A stretch of DNA of 64,000 nucleotides from Amnibacterium kyonggiense (GCF_004364555.1 NZ_SOAM01000001.1:620001-684000), one strand, 5' to 3'. Shown: positions 26,989 through 37,584, counted from the first letter of the stretch. Translations and numbers: made by a program. Notes: generated by a model from the letters alone, not told the origin.

Positions 26989-28497
26989 GTGCCTGAAGCC
27001 CGCATCACCGTCTCGACCGCAGCGCCGGTCGGCTCCATCGACCGTCGCGTCTTCGGCTCGTTCGTCGAGCACCTGGGGCGGTGCGTGTACGACGGCATCC
27101 ACGAGCCCGGCCACCCGTCGGCCGACGAGCAGGGCTTCCGCGAGGACGTGCTCGAGCTCGTCCGCGAGCTCGGCGTGACGACCGTCCGGTACCCGGGCGG
27201 CAACTTCGTCTCCGGCTACCGCTGGGAGGACGGGGTCGGGCCGAAGGACCGGCGCCCCGTGCGCCGCGACCTCGCCTGGCACTCCACCGAGACGAATCAG
27301 GTCGGGCTGCACGAGTTCGCGCACTGGAACACGAAGGCGGGCAGCGAGCCGATGCTCGCGATCAACCTCGGCACCCGCGACGAGCTCGCGGCCCTCGACC
27401 TCCTCGAGTACACGAACCTCCCGGTCGGGTCGACACTGTCCGACGAGCGTGCGGCGAACGGCGCCACGGACGGCTTCGGCGTGAAGATGTGGTGCCTCGG
27501 CAACGAGATGGACGGGCCGTGGCAGCTCGGCCACCGCAGCGCGGAGGACTACGGCAAGCTCGCCAGCCGGACCGCGAAGGCCCTCCGGCAGCTGCAGCCC
27601 GACCTCGACCTGGTCGTCTGCGGCAGCTCCGGACGTGGCATGCCGACGTTCGGCAGCTGGGAGCGCGTGGTCCTCGAGCACACCTACGAGGACGTCGACT
27701 TCATCTCGGCGCACGCGTACTACGAGCCGCACGACGGCGACGTCGACAGCTTCCTCGCCTCGGCGGTCGACATGGACCGCTTCATCGAGGCCGTCGCCGC
27801 CACGGCGGACGCGGTGAAGGCCGAGCTGCGGCACGACAAGACGATCTTCATCTCGTTCGACGAGTGGAACGTCTGGTACCAGTCCCGGTACCACGACACC
27901 GACAAGGTGGAGGGCCTGGACAACTGGCCGATCGCGCCGCGGCTGCTCGAGGACGTGTACACCGTCACGGACGCGGTCGTCTTCGGCAGCCTGATGATCT
28001 CGCTGCTCAAGCACGCGGACCGCGTGAAGGCCGCGAGCCTCGCGCAGCTCGTCAACGTGATCGCCCCGATCATGACCGAGCCGGGCGGGCCGGCCTGGCG
28101 CCAGACGACGTTCTTCCCGTTCGCGATCACCGCCCGTCTGGCGCAGGGCGAGGCGCTGCAGGTGGGGATCGACGCCCCGACCATCACGACGAAGGCGTAC
28201 GGCGACGTCCCCGCCGTCGACGCCGTCGTCACGCGCGGCGACGCGGGCGCGGGCGTGTTCCTCGTCAACCGGCACCGCACGGAGCCGATCACGGTGACCG
28301 TGGACCTCGAGGGGCTGCGGACCGCGTCGATCAGCGAGACGCACCTCATCGCGGACGACGACCCGGACGCGGCGAACACGCTCGAGGACCAGGAGCGCGT
28401 CCGCCCGACGCCGAACGACACGGCGGCGATCCAGGACGGCGTCCTCACCGTCACCCTGCCGCCCGTGTCCTGGACGGCGATCGGACTCACCGCGTAG
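26989..28497 (+). CDS. GH51 alpha-L-arabinofuranosidase
   Basis: 502 residues. Removes terminal arabinofuranosyl residues from arabinan or arabinoxylan fragments. The acid/base Glu is in CLGNEMDG (E173) and the nucleophile Glu in SFDEWNVWY (E292), with a TIM barrel and C-terminal beta-sandwich. The N-terminal RRVFGSFVEHLGRCVYDGI is the GH51 signature. GTG 26989 is preferred over GTG 26962 because it gives the usual short lead-in. No signal peptide, so it acts on imported oligosaccharides, in keeping with the ABC importer that follows. Confidence 0.92.
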   Translation: MPEARITVSTAAPVGSIDRRVFGSFVEHLGRCVYDGIHEPGHPSADEQGFREDVLELVRELGVTTVRYPGGNFVSGYRWEDGVGPKDRRPVRRDLAWHSTETNQVGLHEFAHWNTKAGSEPMLAINLGTRDELAALDLLEYTNLPVGSTLSDERAANGATDGFGVKMWCLGNEMDGPWQLGHRSAEDYGKLASRTAKALRQLQPDLDLVVCGSSGRGMPTFGSWERVVLEHTYEDVDFISAHAYYEPHDGDVDSFLASAVDMDRFIEAVAATADAVKAELRHDKTIFISFDEWNVWYQSRYHDTDKVEGLDNWPIAPRLLEDVYTVTDAVVFGSLMISLLKHADRVKAASLAQLVNVIAPIMTEPGGPAWRQTTFFPFAITARLAQGEALQVGIDAPTITTKAYGDVPAVDAVVTRGDAGAGVFLVNRHRTEPITVTVDLEGLRTASISETHLIADDDPDAANTLEDQERVRPTPNDTAAIQDGVLTVTLPPVSWTAIGLTA

Positions 28498-28555
28498 CCC
28501 CTGACCGGATCCGCTCGCGGATCCACCCCGAATGCACGACGAGGAGGTCGAGCAC

Positions 28556-29899
28556 ATGGCGGACACGTTCCTCCGCAGCCCGATGACGAGGAGGGGCCTG
28601 CTCTCGGCGGGCATCGCGGCGATGGCGGTGCCCGCGCTCGCCGCGTGCTCGAGCCCCGTCGTCGCGGGCCTCACCGGTGCCGAGCTGGATCCGAGGACAC
28701 TCGTGTTCTGGAACCTGTTCGGCGGCGGCGACGGCAGCCGGATGCAGGAGATGTAGGCGGTCTACCAGAAGGCGAACGGCGGCCCGTCGTCGCTGCAGGC
28801 GACCGTCTTAGCGTGGGGCAACCCGTACTACTCGAAGCTCACGCTCGCGACCGTGGGGAACAAGCCGCCCGACGTCGCCGTGGCGCACCTCACGCGAGCG
28901 AAGCTGCTGGCGCAGGGCGGCGTGCTCGACGAGATCACGCAGGAGGACCTCGCGTCCGTCGGCCTGTCGTCCGGCGACCTCGACCAGAAGTCGTGGGCGT
29001 CGCAGCGGACCGACGGCAGGGACATCGCGATCCCGCTCGACACCCACCCGTTCGTCATGTTCTTCAACCAGGACGTGATCGACAAGGCGGGGCTGCTGGA
29101 GAACGGGAAGCTCAAGACGATCACGGGGCTGCAGGAGTTCGAGGCGGCGCTCGCGGAGGTGAGCAAGGTCACCGGCGGCGTCGCGATCACGTCCGCGAAC
29201 GTCAACGAGACCGCGACGCCGTGGCGCCTGTTCCAGACGCTCTACAGCCAGATCAGCGGTGCGACGCCCTACCTCGGCGACGACGGGCGCACCCTCACGG
29301 TCGACCAGGACGCGGCGAAGGAGGTGCTCGGCACCATCGCGAAGTGGAGCTCGAAGGGGTGGCTCAACAAGGCGCTCGACTACGCGGGCAGCCAGACGCC
29401 CATGTTCACCGGCAAGGCCGGCTTCTACCTCCAGGGCGAGTGGGAGATCACGACGGCGCAGTCCATCAAGGGCCTGAAGTTCGGCATGGTCCCCGTGCCG
29501 CAGCTCTTCGACAAGCCGGCCAGCCAGGCCGACTCCCACACCTTCGTGCTCCCGAAGAAGGACCGCACGCCCGAGCAGCGCAAGCAGGCGATGGGCTTCA
29601 TCAAGTCGATGCTCGACCAGAGCTACACCTGGGCGCAGGGCGGTCACGTCCCCGCCTACCTCCCGCTCCGGGACAGCCAGAAGTACAAGGACCTCGAGCC
29701 GCAGGCCGACTACGCGGCGGCGGCCGACAACGCCGCCTACGACCCGTCGGCCTGGTACTCGGGCTCCGGCTCGACCTTCGAGACGATCGTCGGCTCGCAG
29801 TTCGCGCTCGTCCAGCAGGGCGCCTCGTCGCCGGACGGCGCGCTCAAGTCGGCGAGCGACCAGCTCCAGACCTACCTGAAGACCCCGTCCCCGCTCTGA
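28556..29899 (+). pseudogene. Sugar-binding lipoprotein gene with in-frame TAG
   Basis: Without the stop this would be a 447-residue solute-binding protein of an ABC sugar importer. ATG 28556 follows GAGGAGG. The N-terminus has twin arginines (TRRGLL) and a lipobox ending LAAC (Cys31), so Tat-exported lipoprotein. TAG occupies codon 67 (28754-28756), after RMQEM; the same frame continues with AVYQKANGG and runs intact to 29899. Codon 85 (28808-28810) is TTA, a rare leucine codon in such DNA. A single GAG-to-TAG change would explain it. It could be a true nonsense mutation, a sequencing error or stop readthrough; the rest of the frame shows no decay. Confidence 0.85.
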
Positions 29900-29928
29900 T
29901 CCGCCCCGAGAACCGGAAGGCCATCGCA

Positions 29929-30864
29929 ATGACGCAAGCCATCTCCGTCCCACCCGCGGGGGTCGCGGCCCGATCACGCGGGTCCAACCCCGTCGACCGC
30001 GGCGGCGCCCGCGCCGGGTGGGGGTTCATCGCCCCGTTCGGGCTGTTCTACCTGCTGTTCCTCCTCGGCCCCGTGGTCGTGATGCTCGTGGCGAGCTTCT
30101 TCAACAGCTCGACCGTCCAGTCGGGGCTCGGCTCCTTCGCCGGGTTCGGCAACTACGCCGAGATGTTCGGCCGCGCCGACTTCTGGGACGCGATGTGGCA
30201 CACGGTGCAGTTCACGATCTACACGACGCCGCCGCTCGTGATCCTCGGCTTCGTCCTCGCCGTGCTGACGAACCGCATCCGACGCGGGCAGTGGTTCTTC
30301 CGCCTCGCGTTCTTCCTGCCGTTCGTGCTCCCCTCGGCGACGATCTCGCTGATCTGGCTGTTCATCTTCACGCCGGGCAGCGGGCTCTGGGCGCTGGGGG
30401 AGCAGCTCATCGGGCTCACACCCGGACCGGGCGTGCTCGCCGGGCCGGGCACGGCCATGATCGGCGTCGCCCTCGCCACCATCTGGTGGACCCTCGGCTT
30501 CAACTTCGTGCTCTACCTCGCCGGGCTGCAGGAGATCCCGCGGGAGCTGTACGAGGCCGCCGCCGTCGACGGGGCCTCGCAGTGGGAGCAGATCCGCTTC
30601 ATCACCCTGCCGCTGCTGAAGCGCACGACGACGCTCGTGATCCTGCTGCAGATCATCGCCAGCCTGAAGATCTTCGACCAGGTGTACCTGATGACCCAGG
30701 GCGGCCCGGGCACCGCGACGCAGGTCGCGCTCGGCCTCGTCACCAGCACCGCGTTCACCGACAACCGCATCGGCGCGGCCTCCGCCGCCTCCACCGTCCT
30801 CTTCGTCCTGATCGTCGTCATCGCGGTGGTCCGGCAGCTCACCGACCGCACGAAGGAGGCGTGA
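29929..30864 (+). CDS. ABC sugar importer permease 1
   Basis: 311 residues, carbohydrate-uptake (CUT1) MalF-type permease with six membrane segments. The EAA loop that docks the ATPase is visible as EAAAVDGASQWEQIRFITLP (about 209-228). It follows the broken binding-protein gene by 29 nt and is followed after one base by the second permease. No ATP-binding subunit is encoded nearby; such importers often share a distant MsiK-type ATPase. Confidence 0.92.
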   Translation: MTQAISVPPAGVAARSRGSNPVDRGGARAGWGFIAPFGLFYLLFLLGPVVVMLVASFFNSSTVQSGLGSFAGFGNYAEMFGRADFWDAMWHTVQFTIYTTPPLVILGFVLAVLTNRIRRGQWFFRLAFFLPFVLPSATISLIWLFIFTPGSGLWALGEQLIGLTPGPGVLAGPGTAMIGVALATIWWTLGFNFVLYLAGLQEIPRELYEAAAVDGASQWEQIRFITLPLLKRTTTLVILLQIIASLKIFDQVYLMTQGGPGTATQVALGLVTSTAFTDNRIGAASAASTVLFVLIVVIAVVRQLTDRTKEA

Positions 30865-30865
30865 G

Positions 30866-31789
30866 ATGACCTCGACGCCCACCACCACGCGACGTTCCTC
30901 CGCCGTCCGCCGGGCGGTCTCGCCGGCGGCGCCCGCCCGAGCGGTCCCGGCGGAGGCGAGCCGGCGCAGCGACCGCGTCTTCAACGTCGTCGCGCTGGTC
31001 GTCCTGATCGTGCTCGCGATCCTGTGGCTGATCCCGAGCCTCTTCGCGCTGAAGACGTCGCTGACCGAGAACGGCACCGCCGCGCTCGGCGCGGGCCAGA
31101 TCATCTCGTCGTTCTCGCCGACGCTGCACTCCTACGCGTCGCTGCTGCAGGCCGGCGACATCTGGAACTGGTACATCGCGAGCGGCATCACCAGCGTCCT
31201 GACGACCGTGCTGACGGTGCTGTTCGCCTCGATGGCGGCGTTCGCCCTGTCGCGGCTGATGTTCCGCGGCCGGAACGTCGTGTTCCTGCTGATCGTGCTC
31301 GGGATCATGATCCCGACGCAGGTGCTGATCGTCCCGATCTTCCAGATGCTCGGCGCCGTGAACCTGCTCAACACCTACTGGGGGGTGATCCTGCCGCAGG
31401 TGCCGGCGGTCATCGCGGTGTTCATCTTCAAGCAGTTCTTCGACGGCATCCCGAAGGACCTGGAGGAGGCCGCGCGCATCGACGGCGCCAGCCGGTGGCG
31501 CGTGTACTGGTCGGTGATCATGCCGCTCTCGCGGCCGGTGATCGCGGCGGTGTCGATCCTCACGTTCGTGGGCGTCTGGAACAACCTGCTGCTGCCGCTG
31601 TTCGTGGTCGCGAACCCGAACCTCATGACCATCCCCGTCGGCCTCGCCACGGTGCAGGGCAGCTTCGGCCAGCGCTACTCGGACATCCAGGCCGGGGCCG
31701 TGCTGGGCGCCCTCCCGCTCGTGGTCCTCTACGTGATCTTCCAGCGCCAGATCGTGGAGGGCGTCACGGGCAGCGGCCTCAAGGGCTGA
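30866..31789 (+). CDS. ABC sugar importer permease 2
   Basis: 307 residues, MalG-type CUT1 permease. An Ala/Arg/Thr-rich cytoplasmic N-terminus precedes six membrane segments; the EAA loop reads [21 protein letters not shown]. Partner of the preceding permease. Last gene of the arabinoside locus. Confidence 0.92.
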   Translation: MTSTPTTTRRSSAVRRAVSPAAPARAVPAEASRRSDRVFNVVALVVLIVLAILWLIPSLFALKTSLTENGTAALGAGQIISSFSPTLHSYASLLQAGDIWNWYIASGITSVLTTVLTVLFASMAAFALSRLMFRGRNVVFLLIVLGIMIPTQVLIVPIFQMLGAVNLLNTYWGVILPQVPAVIAVFIFKQFFDGIPKDLEEAARIDGASRWRVYWSVIMPLSRPVIAAVSILTFVGVWNNLLLPLFVVANPNLMTIPVGLATVQGSFGQRYSDIQAGAVLGALPLVVLYVIFQRQIVEGVTGSGLKG

Positions 31790-31807
31790 CCCGCCTGCGC
31801 GGGCCGT

Positions 31808-31860
31808 GGACGAGCGCGCGGGCGGCCGCCCGTGCACTCGTCCGTCGCGCGTGCAGTCCG
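31808..31860. repeat. Palindromic repeat, left copy
   Basis: GGACGAG (31808-31814) pairs with CTCGTCC (31837-31843), enclosing the 14-bp palindrome CGGGCGGCCGCCCG. Aligned directly with the copy at 32895-32943 it matches at roughly 85% of aligned positions with two 4-nt gaps. Lies between the permease gene and the nuclease-like gene. Confidence 0.65.
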
Positions 31861-31945
31861 CGCTCCGCTCCTCCCCAGGGCTCGATCGACGCGCGGGCGA
31901 CCGCGGGCCGATCTCCGCACGCACCGGTGCGCGCAGGATCCCGGC

Positions 31946-32875
31946 GTGCTGCTGGACGAGGCGAGACGGCTCTTGATCACGACCGGGTCGGCGGAGGAGC
32001 GGAGCTCCCGGGCGCTGTCCCGGCTGGTGGCGGCGGGGTCGCTCATCCGCCTGCGCCCCGGCGTGCACGTCGACGCGATCGTGTGGGCACGGCTTCGCCA
32101 CGAGGAGCGGCTGCAGCTCCGCATCCTCGCGCTCGCCCTGACGTCCCGGACCCGACCGGTCTTCTCCCACTGGTCCGCTGCGGTCCTGCACGGGAAGCCG
32201 GTCCCGCGCCGGGCGTGCGACGCCGTCGACGTCGCCCTGGAGGCCTCGCGGAACCGCGTCCTCGTCGGCGCGCGGGCCCACGCGGTGGCGCTCCGGCCGG
32301 ACGACGTGGTCGAGATCGACGGTCTGCTGTGCACCTCGCTGCTGCGCACGCTCGTCGACGTCGCCGCCGACGAGGGGTTCGAGGAGGCCGTCGTGCTCGG
32401 GGACGCCTTGTACGCGGCCCTCGGCGACGGGGCGAAGGAGCGCGCCCGGGCCGCCCTCGACGCATCCGGACGGCGACGGGGCGCGGCCAGGGCGGGGGCC
32501 GTACTCGATTTCGCCGACGGCCGAAGCGGATCGCCCGGCGAGTCCGTCAGTCGCGTGCGCATCCATCGGCTCGGCTTCGCCCGCCCGGAGCTGCAGGTCC
32601 CCATCGAGGTGGACGGTCACCGGTACGAGGACGACTTCGACTGGGAGGAGGTGGGCACCGCGGGGGAGTTCGACGGCGAGCTCAAGTACCGCGAGGACCG
32701 CTTCCGGCTCGGAGGCTCGGTCGCCGACGTCGTCATCCGCGAGAAGAACCGGGAGAACCGGATGCGGCGCCGCCGCCCTCGGTTCGCCCGATGGGACTGG
32801 AGCGACCTGCTCGCCGGTCGGCTCGAGCGGATCCTCCTCGACGCGTGCGTCCCCAAGCGGAACGGCCGGGCCTGA
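31946..32875 (+). CDS. Nuclease-like protein, AbiEi/DUF559 type
   Basis: 309 residues. The N-terminal part (1-60) looks like the winged-helix of AbiEi-type antitoxins ([16 protein letters not shown]). The C-terminal part has a pattern like small PD-(D/E)xK nucleases: GESVSR (199-203), DDFDWEE (229-235) and EFDGELKY (241-248). No toxin partner gene is adjacent. GTG 31946 is chosen because CAGGAT ends six bases upstream and the N-terminus is then family-like; the frame is open further up. Flanked on both sides by the same palindromic repeat. True activity unknown. Confidence 0.65.
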   Translation: MLLDEARRLLITTGSAEERSSRALSRLVAAGSLIRLRPGVHVDAIVWARLRHEERLQLRILALALTSRTRPVFSHWSAAVLHGKPVPRRACDAVDVALEASRNRVLVGARAHAVALRPDDVVEIDGLLCTSLLRTLVDVAADEGFEEAVVLGDALYAALGDGAKERARAALDASGRRRGAARAGAVLDFADGRSGSPGESVSRVRIHRLGFARPELQVPIEVDGHRYEDDFDWEEVGTAGEFDGELKYREDRFRLGGSVADVVIREKNRENRMRRRRPRFARWDWSDLLAGRLERILLDACVPKRNGRA

Positions 32876-32878
32876 CAT

Positions 32879-32946
32879 CGTCTGCACGGTCGGCGGACGA
32901 CTGCGCGGGCGCCCGCGCACACACTCGTCCGCCGAGCACGCAGACG
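32879..32946. repeat. Palindromic repeat, right copy
   Basis: Nested inverted repeats: CGTCTGC (32879-32885) with GCAGACG (32940-32946); an 11-bp perfect stem TCGGCGGACGA (32890-32900) with TCGTCCGCCGA (32925-32935); and, in the loop, an 18-bp perfect palindrome (32902-32919). It starts three bases after the nuclease-like gene and may also act as its terminator. The core is shared with 31808-31860. Confidence 0.7.
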
Positions 32947-33006
32947 CTGTCGCGGAGGTCGGCAGACCGGACCGTGCCGCTGTTCGCCCACCGCGACACG
33001 CCCGGG

Positions 33007-33376
33007 TTGCACCCCGTCCAGGGGCGTGGCAAGATATCGGGGTTCCACATTCCGGGTGGACCGCTCGCGGATAGCGCAGTCGGGCCTCCGGATCACTGTC
33101 AGGCTGTGCACGATCCTTCGAGGTCGGGCCGCGGGCAGCAGAACACCTCGGCGCTCCGGTGCCGTGTCCTCGCGGGCGCGGTGGGGCGTGCGCGGATCCG
33201 CTGCGGACTCGTTCCGCCAGGGCGGGCAGCGCATGCGCGGACGGGGAGCCGACACCCAAAGCAGAACAGCGGTGCGGATCGCGCTGCGCACACGGGGTCA
33301 CCCGTGAGCGCCGGGCGAGATGGCCGGAAGCCACCCACGAGCCGCGCGTCACGAACGCGCACGGAACGAGGAATCC
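33007..33376 (+). promoter_or_regulatory. Promoter and long leader of the S10 operon
   Basis: TTGCAC (33007-33012), 17 nt, then CAAGAT (33030-33035) followed by ATCGG: a good ribosomal-type promoter. The leader to rpsJ is about 335 nt with no supported ORF, so it may carry a regulatory structure such as binding sites for a ribosomal protein. The string GCAGAACAC also occurs in the rpsL leader. Between the repeat (ending 32946) and the promoter nothing else was seen. Confidence 0.65.
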
Positions 33377-33685
33377 ATGGCGGGACAGAAGATCCGCATC
33401 CGACTGAAGTCGTACGACCACGCCGGGCTCGACAGCTCCGCGCGGAAGATCGTCGACACGGTCACGCGCGCCGGCGCCACGGTCGTCGGCCCGGTGCCGC
33501 TGCCCACGGAGAAGAACGTGATCGCCGTGATCCGTTCTCCCCACAAGTACAAGGACAGCCGCGAGCACTTCGAGATGCGCACCCACAAGCGGCTCATCGA
33601 CATCATCGACCCGACGCCGAAGGCCGTCGACTCGCTCATGCGGCTCGACCTCCCCGCCGACGTCAACATCGAGATCAAGCTCTAG
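33377..33685 (+). CDS. rpsJ: 30S ribosomal protein S10
   Basis: 102 residues, full length, also the NusE partner of NusB in antitermination. [11 protein letters not shown] near the start and [19 protein letters not shown] are conserved. ATG 33377 follows GAGGAA; earlier starts in the frame would extend into the leader. First gene of the S10 operon. Confidence 0.98.
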   Translation: MAGQKIRIRLKSYDHAGLDSSARKIVDTVTRAGATVVGPVPLPTEKNVIAVIRSPHKYKDSREHFEMRTHKRLIDIIDPTPKAVDSLMRLDLPADVNIEIKL

Positions 33686-33696
33686 GAGAGGAACGG

Positions 33697-34350
33697 ATGT
33701 CCACCGCGACCCGCACGTTCTCCGGTCTTCTCGGCACGAAGCTCGGCATGACCCAGGTCTGGGGCGAGGGCAACAAGCTCGTCCCCGTCACGGTCATCCA
33801 GGTGACCCCGAACGTCGTCACCCAGATCCGCACGGCTGAGAAGGACGGCTACGAGGCCGTCCAGATCGCCGCCGGCGCCATCGACCCGCGCAAGTCGAAC
33901 AAGCCGGAGGCCGGCCACTTCGCCGCCGCCGGCGTCACGCCCCGCCGCCACCTCGCCGAGGTCCGCACCGCGAACGCCGCCGAGTACTCGCTCGGCCAGG
34001 AGCTCTCGGTCGAGGTCTTCGAGGCCGGCAAGAAGGTCGACGTCGTCGGCACCAGCAAGGGCAAGGGCACCGCCGGTGTCATGAAGCGCCACAACTTCAA
34101 GGGCGTGTCCGCGAGCCACGGTTCGCACCGCAACCACCGCAAGCCCGGCTCGATCGGCGCGTCCTCGACGCCGTCGCGCGTCTTCAAGGGCATGCGCATG
34201 GCCGGCCGCATGGGCAACGAGCGCGTCACCGTGCTCGGCCTGACCGTGCACGCCGTCGACGCCGAGAAGGGCCTGCTGCTCGTCAAGGGCGCCGTCCCCG
34301 GCGCCAAGGGCCGCCTCGTGTTCATCCGCGACGCCGTGAAGGGGAACTGA
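33697..34350 (+). CDS. rplC: 50S ribosomal protein L3
   Basis: 217 residues. Binds near the 3' end of 23S rRNA and the peptidyl-transferase region. [13 protein letters not shown] and the central [15 protein letters not shown] loop are typical. ATG follows GGAGAGGAA. Confidence 0.98.
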   Translation: MSTATRTFSGLLGTKLGMTQVWGEGNKLVPVTVIQVTPNVVTQIRTAEKDGYEAVQIAAGAIDPRKSNKPEAGHFAAAGVTPRRHLAEVRTANAAEYSLGQELSVEVFEAGKKVDVVGTSKGKGTAGVMKRHNFKGVSASHGSHRNHRKPGSIGASSTPSRVFKGMRMAGRMGNERVTVLGLTVHAVDAEKGLLLVKGAVPGAKGRLVFIRDAVKGN

Positions 34351-34352
34351 CC

Positions 34353-34964
34353 ATGGCCGCTCCTAAGAACCTGCCGATCGAGCTCTTCGACGTGCCGACG
34401 AACGTCCCCCTGATCCACCAGGTGGTCGTCGCGCAGCTCGCCGCCGCTCGCCAGGGCACGCACAAGACGAAGAACCGCGGCGAGGTCTCCGGTTCGGGCG
34501 TCAAGCCGTTCAAGCAGAAGGGCACCGGCCGGTCCCGCCAGGGTTCGGTGCGTGCGCCGGAGCACCGCGGCGGTGGCGTGGTCCACGGCCCGACGCCCCG
34601 CGACTACTCGCAGCGCACCCCCAAGAAGATGATCGCCGCGGCCCTGCTCGGCGCGCTGTCGGACCGCGCCCGCAACGGCCGCATCCACGAGGTCGAGCTC
34701 GAGCTGAACGGCGTTCCGTCGACCAAGGCGGCCGTCGCGGCCCTCGCCGCGACCCGCAACGGCAAGCGCCAGCTCGTCGTGCTCGACCGCGAGGACGTCG
34801 TCGCGCAGAAGAGCATCCGCAACCTGCGCGGCGTCGAGGTCCTGTTCGTCGACCAGCTCAACGCGTACGACGTGCTGAAGAGCGACGACGTCGTGTTCAC
34901 CCCCGCCGCCCTCAACGCCTTCATCGAGGCGAAGGGCGCCGCCGTCGAGGAGGTCTCCGCGTGA
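34353..34964 (+). CDS. rplD: 50S ribosomal protein L4
   Basis: 203 residues. The extended loop lining the exit tunnel ([25 protein letters not shown]) is intact. In many bacteria L4 represses its own operon; no classical leader site was recognised here. Starts two bases after rplC and overlaps rplW by 4 nt. Confidence 0.98.
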   Translation: MAAPKNLPIELFDVPTNVPLIHQVVVAQLAAARQGTHKTKNRGEVSGSGVKPFKQKGTGRSRQGSVRAPEHRGGGVVHGPTPRDYSQRTPKKMIAAALLGALSDRARNGRIHEVELELNGVPSTKAAVAALAATRNGKRQLVVLDREDVVAQKSIRNLRGVEVLFVDQLNAYDVLKSDDVVFTPAALNAFIEAKGAAVEEVSA

Positions 34965-35263
34965 GCGCCATCGATTACAAGGACCCGCGCGACGTGATCC
35001 TGCGTCCCGTGGTCTCCGAGAAGAGCTACGGCCTGATCGACGAGGGCAAGTACACGTTCCTCGTCGACCCCCGGGCGAACAAGACCGAGATCAAGCTCGC
35101 GATCGAGAAGATCTTCGGCGTCCAGGTCAAGTCCGTCACGACGGCGAACCGCACCGGCAAGACCAGCCGCACCAAGTACGGCACCGGCAAGCGCAAGGAC
35201 ACCAAGCGCGCCATCGTGTCGCTGAAGTCCGGCTCGATCGACATCTTCACGGCTGTCGGCTGA
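34961..35263 (+). CDS. rplW: 50S ribosomal protein L23
   Basis: 100 residues, located at the tunnel exit where signal-recognition particle and trigger factor dock. Opens with [21 protein letters not shown] start in a GTGA overlap with rplD. Confidence 0.97.
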   Translation: MSAIDYKDPRDVILRPVVSEKSYGLIDEGKYTFLVDPRANKTEIKLAIEKIFGVQVKSVTTANRTGKTSRTKYGTGKRKDTKRAIVSLKSGSIDIFTAVG

Positions 35264-35283
35264 GGCACGGGAGGTAGGAACAC

Positions 35284-36123
35284 ATGGCAATCCGCAACTA
35301 CAAGCCGACCACGCCCGGTCGTCGCGGCTCGTCGGTCTCCGAGTTCACGGAGATCACCCGCTCGACGCCCGAGAAGAGCCTGCTGCGCCCGCTGCCGAAG
35401 ACCGGTGGCCGCAACGCGCAGGGCCGGATCACCACCCGTCACATCGGTGGCGGTCACAAGCGCCAGTACCGAGTCATCGACTTCCGCCGCTCCGACAAGG
35501 ACGGCGTGAACGCCCGCGTCGCGGAGATCGAGTACGACCCGAACCGCACCGCGCGCATCGCGCTGCTGCACTTCGTGGACGGCGAGAAGCGCTACATCCT
35601 CGCGCCGAACCGCATCAAGCAGGGCGACGTCGTCGAGACGGGCCCGGGCGCGGACATCAAGCCGGGCAACAACCTGCCGCTGAAGAACATCCCGGTCGGC
35701 ACGATCGTGCACGCGATCGAGCTGAAGCCGGGCGGCGGCGCCAAGATGGCCCGCTCCGCCGGTGCCTCCGTCCGCCTCGTGGCGAAGGACGGCCCCTACG
35801 CGCAGCTCCGCCTGCCCTCGGGCGAGGTCCGCAACGTCGACGTCCGCTGCCGCGCGACGATCGGCGAGGTCGGCAACGCCGAGCAGTCGAACATCAACTG
35901 GGGCAAGGCCGGCCGCATGCGCTGGAAGGGCGTCCGGCCGACGGTCCGCGGTGTCGCGATGAACCCGATCGACCACCCGCACGGTGGTGGTGAGGGCAAG
36001 ACCTCCGGTGGTCGCCACCCGGTCACGCCGTGGGGTCAGGCCGAAGGCCGCACCCGGCACCCGAACAAGGAGAGCGACAAGCTCATCGTCCGCCGTCGCA
36101 CCGTCGGCAAGAAGCGCAAGTAG
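35284..36123 (+). CDS. rplB: 50S ribosomal protein L2
   Basis: 279 residues, standard length. The conserved GGGHKRQYR and the C-terminal [12 protein letters not shown] motif with its essential His are present. Start ATG after GGGAGG. Confidence 0.98.
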   Translation: MAIRNYKPTTPGRRGSSVSEFTEITRSTPEKSLLRPLPKTGGRNAQGRITTRHIGGGHKRQYRVIDFRRSDKDGVNARVAEIEYDPNRTARIALLHFVDGEKRYILAPNRIKQGDVVETGPGADIKPGNNLPLKNIPVGTIVHAIELKPGGGAKMARSAGASVRLVAKDGPYAQLRLPSGEVRNVDVRCRATIGEVGNAEQSNINWGKAGRMRWKGVRPTVRGVAMNPIDHPHGGGEGKTSGGRHPVTPWGQAEGRTRHPNKESDKLIVRRRTVGKKRK

Positions 36124-36135
36124 GAGTAGCGAAGA

Positions 36136-36417
36136 ATGCCTCGCAGCCTGAAGAAGGGCCCCTTCGTCGACGACCACCTGCTGACGAAGGTGCAGAACGC
36201 CAACACGAACAACTCGAAGCAGGTCATCCGCACCTGGTCGCGTCGCTCGATGATCATCCCCGCCATGCTCGGCCACACCATCGCCGTGCACGACGGCCGC
36301 AAGCACATCCCCGTGTTCGTGACGGAGGCGATGGTCGGGCACAAGCTCGGCGAGTTCGCCCCCACCCGCACGTTCCGCGGGCACGAGAAGGACGACAAGA
36401 AGGGTCGTCGCCGCTAA
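36136..36417 (+). CDS. rpsS: 30S ribosomal protein S19
   Basis: 93 residues, 30S head protein. Typical [14 protein letters not shown] start and [16 protein letters not shown]. Twelve bases after rplB. Confidence 0.98.
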   Translation: MPRSLKKGPFVDDHLLTKVQNANTNNSKQVIRTWSRRSMIIPAMLGHTIAVHDGRKHIPVFVTEAMVGHKLGEFAPTRTFRGHEKDDKKGRRR

Positions 36418-36442
36418 GCGCGGCGACGAGAAGGAGACAGTC

Positions 36443-36835
36443 ATGGTGGAGTCCACCGCGCGGCTGCGGCAGGTCCGCATCACCCCGCAGAAGGCCCGTC
36501 GCGTCGTCGACCTCATCCGCGGCAAGCAGGCCGCGGAGGCCCTCGCGATCCTCAAGTTCTCGCCGCAGGCCGCGGCGACCCCGGTGTACAAGCTCGTCGC
36601 CTCGGCGATGGCGAACGCCAAGGTCAAGGCCGACGCGGAGAACACCTACCTCGATGAGCAGGACCTGTTCATCCAGCGCGCGTTCGTGGACGAGGGCACC
36701 ACGCTCAAGCGGTTCCAGCCGCGAGCGCAGGGCCGCGCGTTCCGCATCAACAAGCGCACCTCGCACATCACCGTCGTGCTGTCGACCCCCGCGGTCGACG
36801 ACGAGGGCACCACGCAGAAGAAGGGGAACCGCTGA
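36443..36835 (+). CDS. rplV: 50S ribosomal protein L22
   Basis: 130 residues. Contains [17 protein letters not shown] and the tunnel-lining beta-hairpin ([21 protein letters not shown]). Short acidic C-terminal tail. Coupled to rpsC by TGATG. Confidence 0.98.
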   Translation: MVESTARLRQVRITPQKARRVVDLIRGKQAAEALAILKFSPQAAATPVYKLVASAMANAKVKADAENTYLDEQDLFIQRAFVDEGTTLKRFQPRAQGRAFRINKRTSHITVVLSTPAVDDEGTTQKKGNR

Positions 36836-37584
36836 TGGGCCAGAAGGTCAACCCGTACGGCTTCCGCCTCGGCATCACCACCGACCACACCTCGCGCTGG
36901 TTCTCGGACTCGCAGAAGGTCGGTCAGCGGTACAAGGACTTCGTGGCGGAGGACGTCAAGATCCGACGCCTCCTCCTGAAGAACCTCGACCGCGCCGGCG
37001 TGGCGAAGATCGAGATCGAGCGCACCCGCGACCGCGTCCGCGTGGACATCCACACGGCGCGCCCGGGCATCGTCATCGGCCGCCGCGGCGCCGAGGCCGA
37101 GCGCATCCGCGCCGACCTCGAGAAGCTCACCAAGAAGCAGATCCAGCTGAACATCCTCGAGGTGAAGAACCCCGAGGCCGAGGCGCAGCTGGTCGCGCAG
37201 GGCATCGCCGAGCAGCTCTCCGCCCGCGTGGCGTTCCGCCGCGCGATGCGCAAGGGCCTGCAGAGCGCGCAGCGCGCCGGCGCCAAGGGCGTCCGCGTGC
37301 AGGTCTCCGGCCGCCTCGGCGGCGCGGAGATGAGCCGCTCGGAGTTCTACCGCGAGGGTCGCGTTCCCCTGCACACGCTCCGCGCCAACATCGACTACGG
37401 CTTCTACGAGGCCAAGACGACGTTCGGCCGCATCGGCGTGAAGGTCTGGATCTACAAGGGCGACATCACGGCCAAGGAGCTCGCTCGCGAGCAGGCCTCG
37501 CAGCCCGGCCGCAGCCGCCCGCAGCGCGACGACCGCCGTGGTGGCGGCCGCCGCAACGAGTCCCTCGAAGGAGCGAACGCCTGA
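36835..37584 (+). CDS. rpsC: 30S ribosomal protein S3
   Basis: 249 residues. KH domain with [11 protein letters not shown], helicase-related mRNA-entry residues, and a basic Arg/Asp/Gly-rich C-terminal tail as in other actinobacteria. One-base overlaps on both sides. Confidence 0.98.
   Translation: MGQKVNPYGFRLGITTDHTSRWFSDSQKVGQRYKDFVAEDVKIRRLLLKNLDRAGVAKIEIERTRDRVRVDIHTARPGIVIGRRGAEAERIRADLEKLTKKQIQLNILEVKNPEAEAQLVAQGIAEQLSARVAFRRAMRKGLQSAQRAGAKGVRVQVSGRLGGAEMSRSEFYREGRVPLHTLRANIDYGFYEAKTTFGRIGVKVWIYKGDITAKELAREQASQPGRSRPQRDDRRGGGRRNESLEGANA

Noticed and set aside
31946-32875. Type IV toxin-antitoxin pair
   Set aside because: The gene has AbiEi-like features, but no AbiEii-type nucleotidyltransferase toxin gene is next to it.
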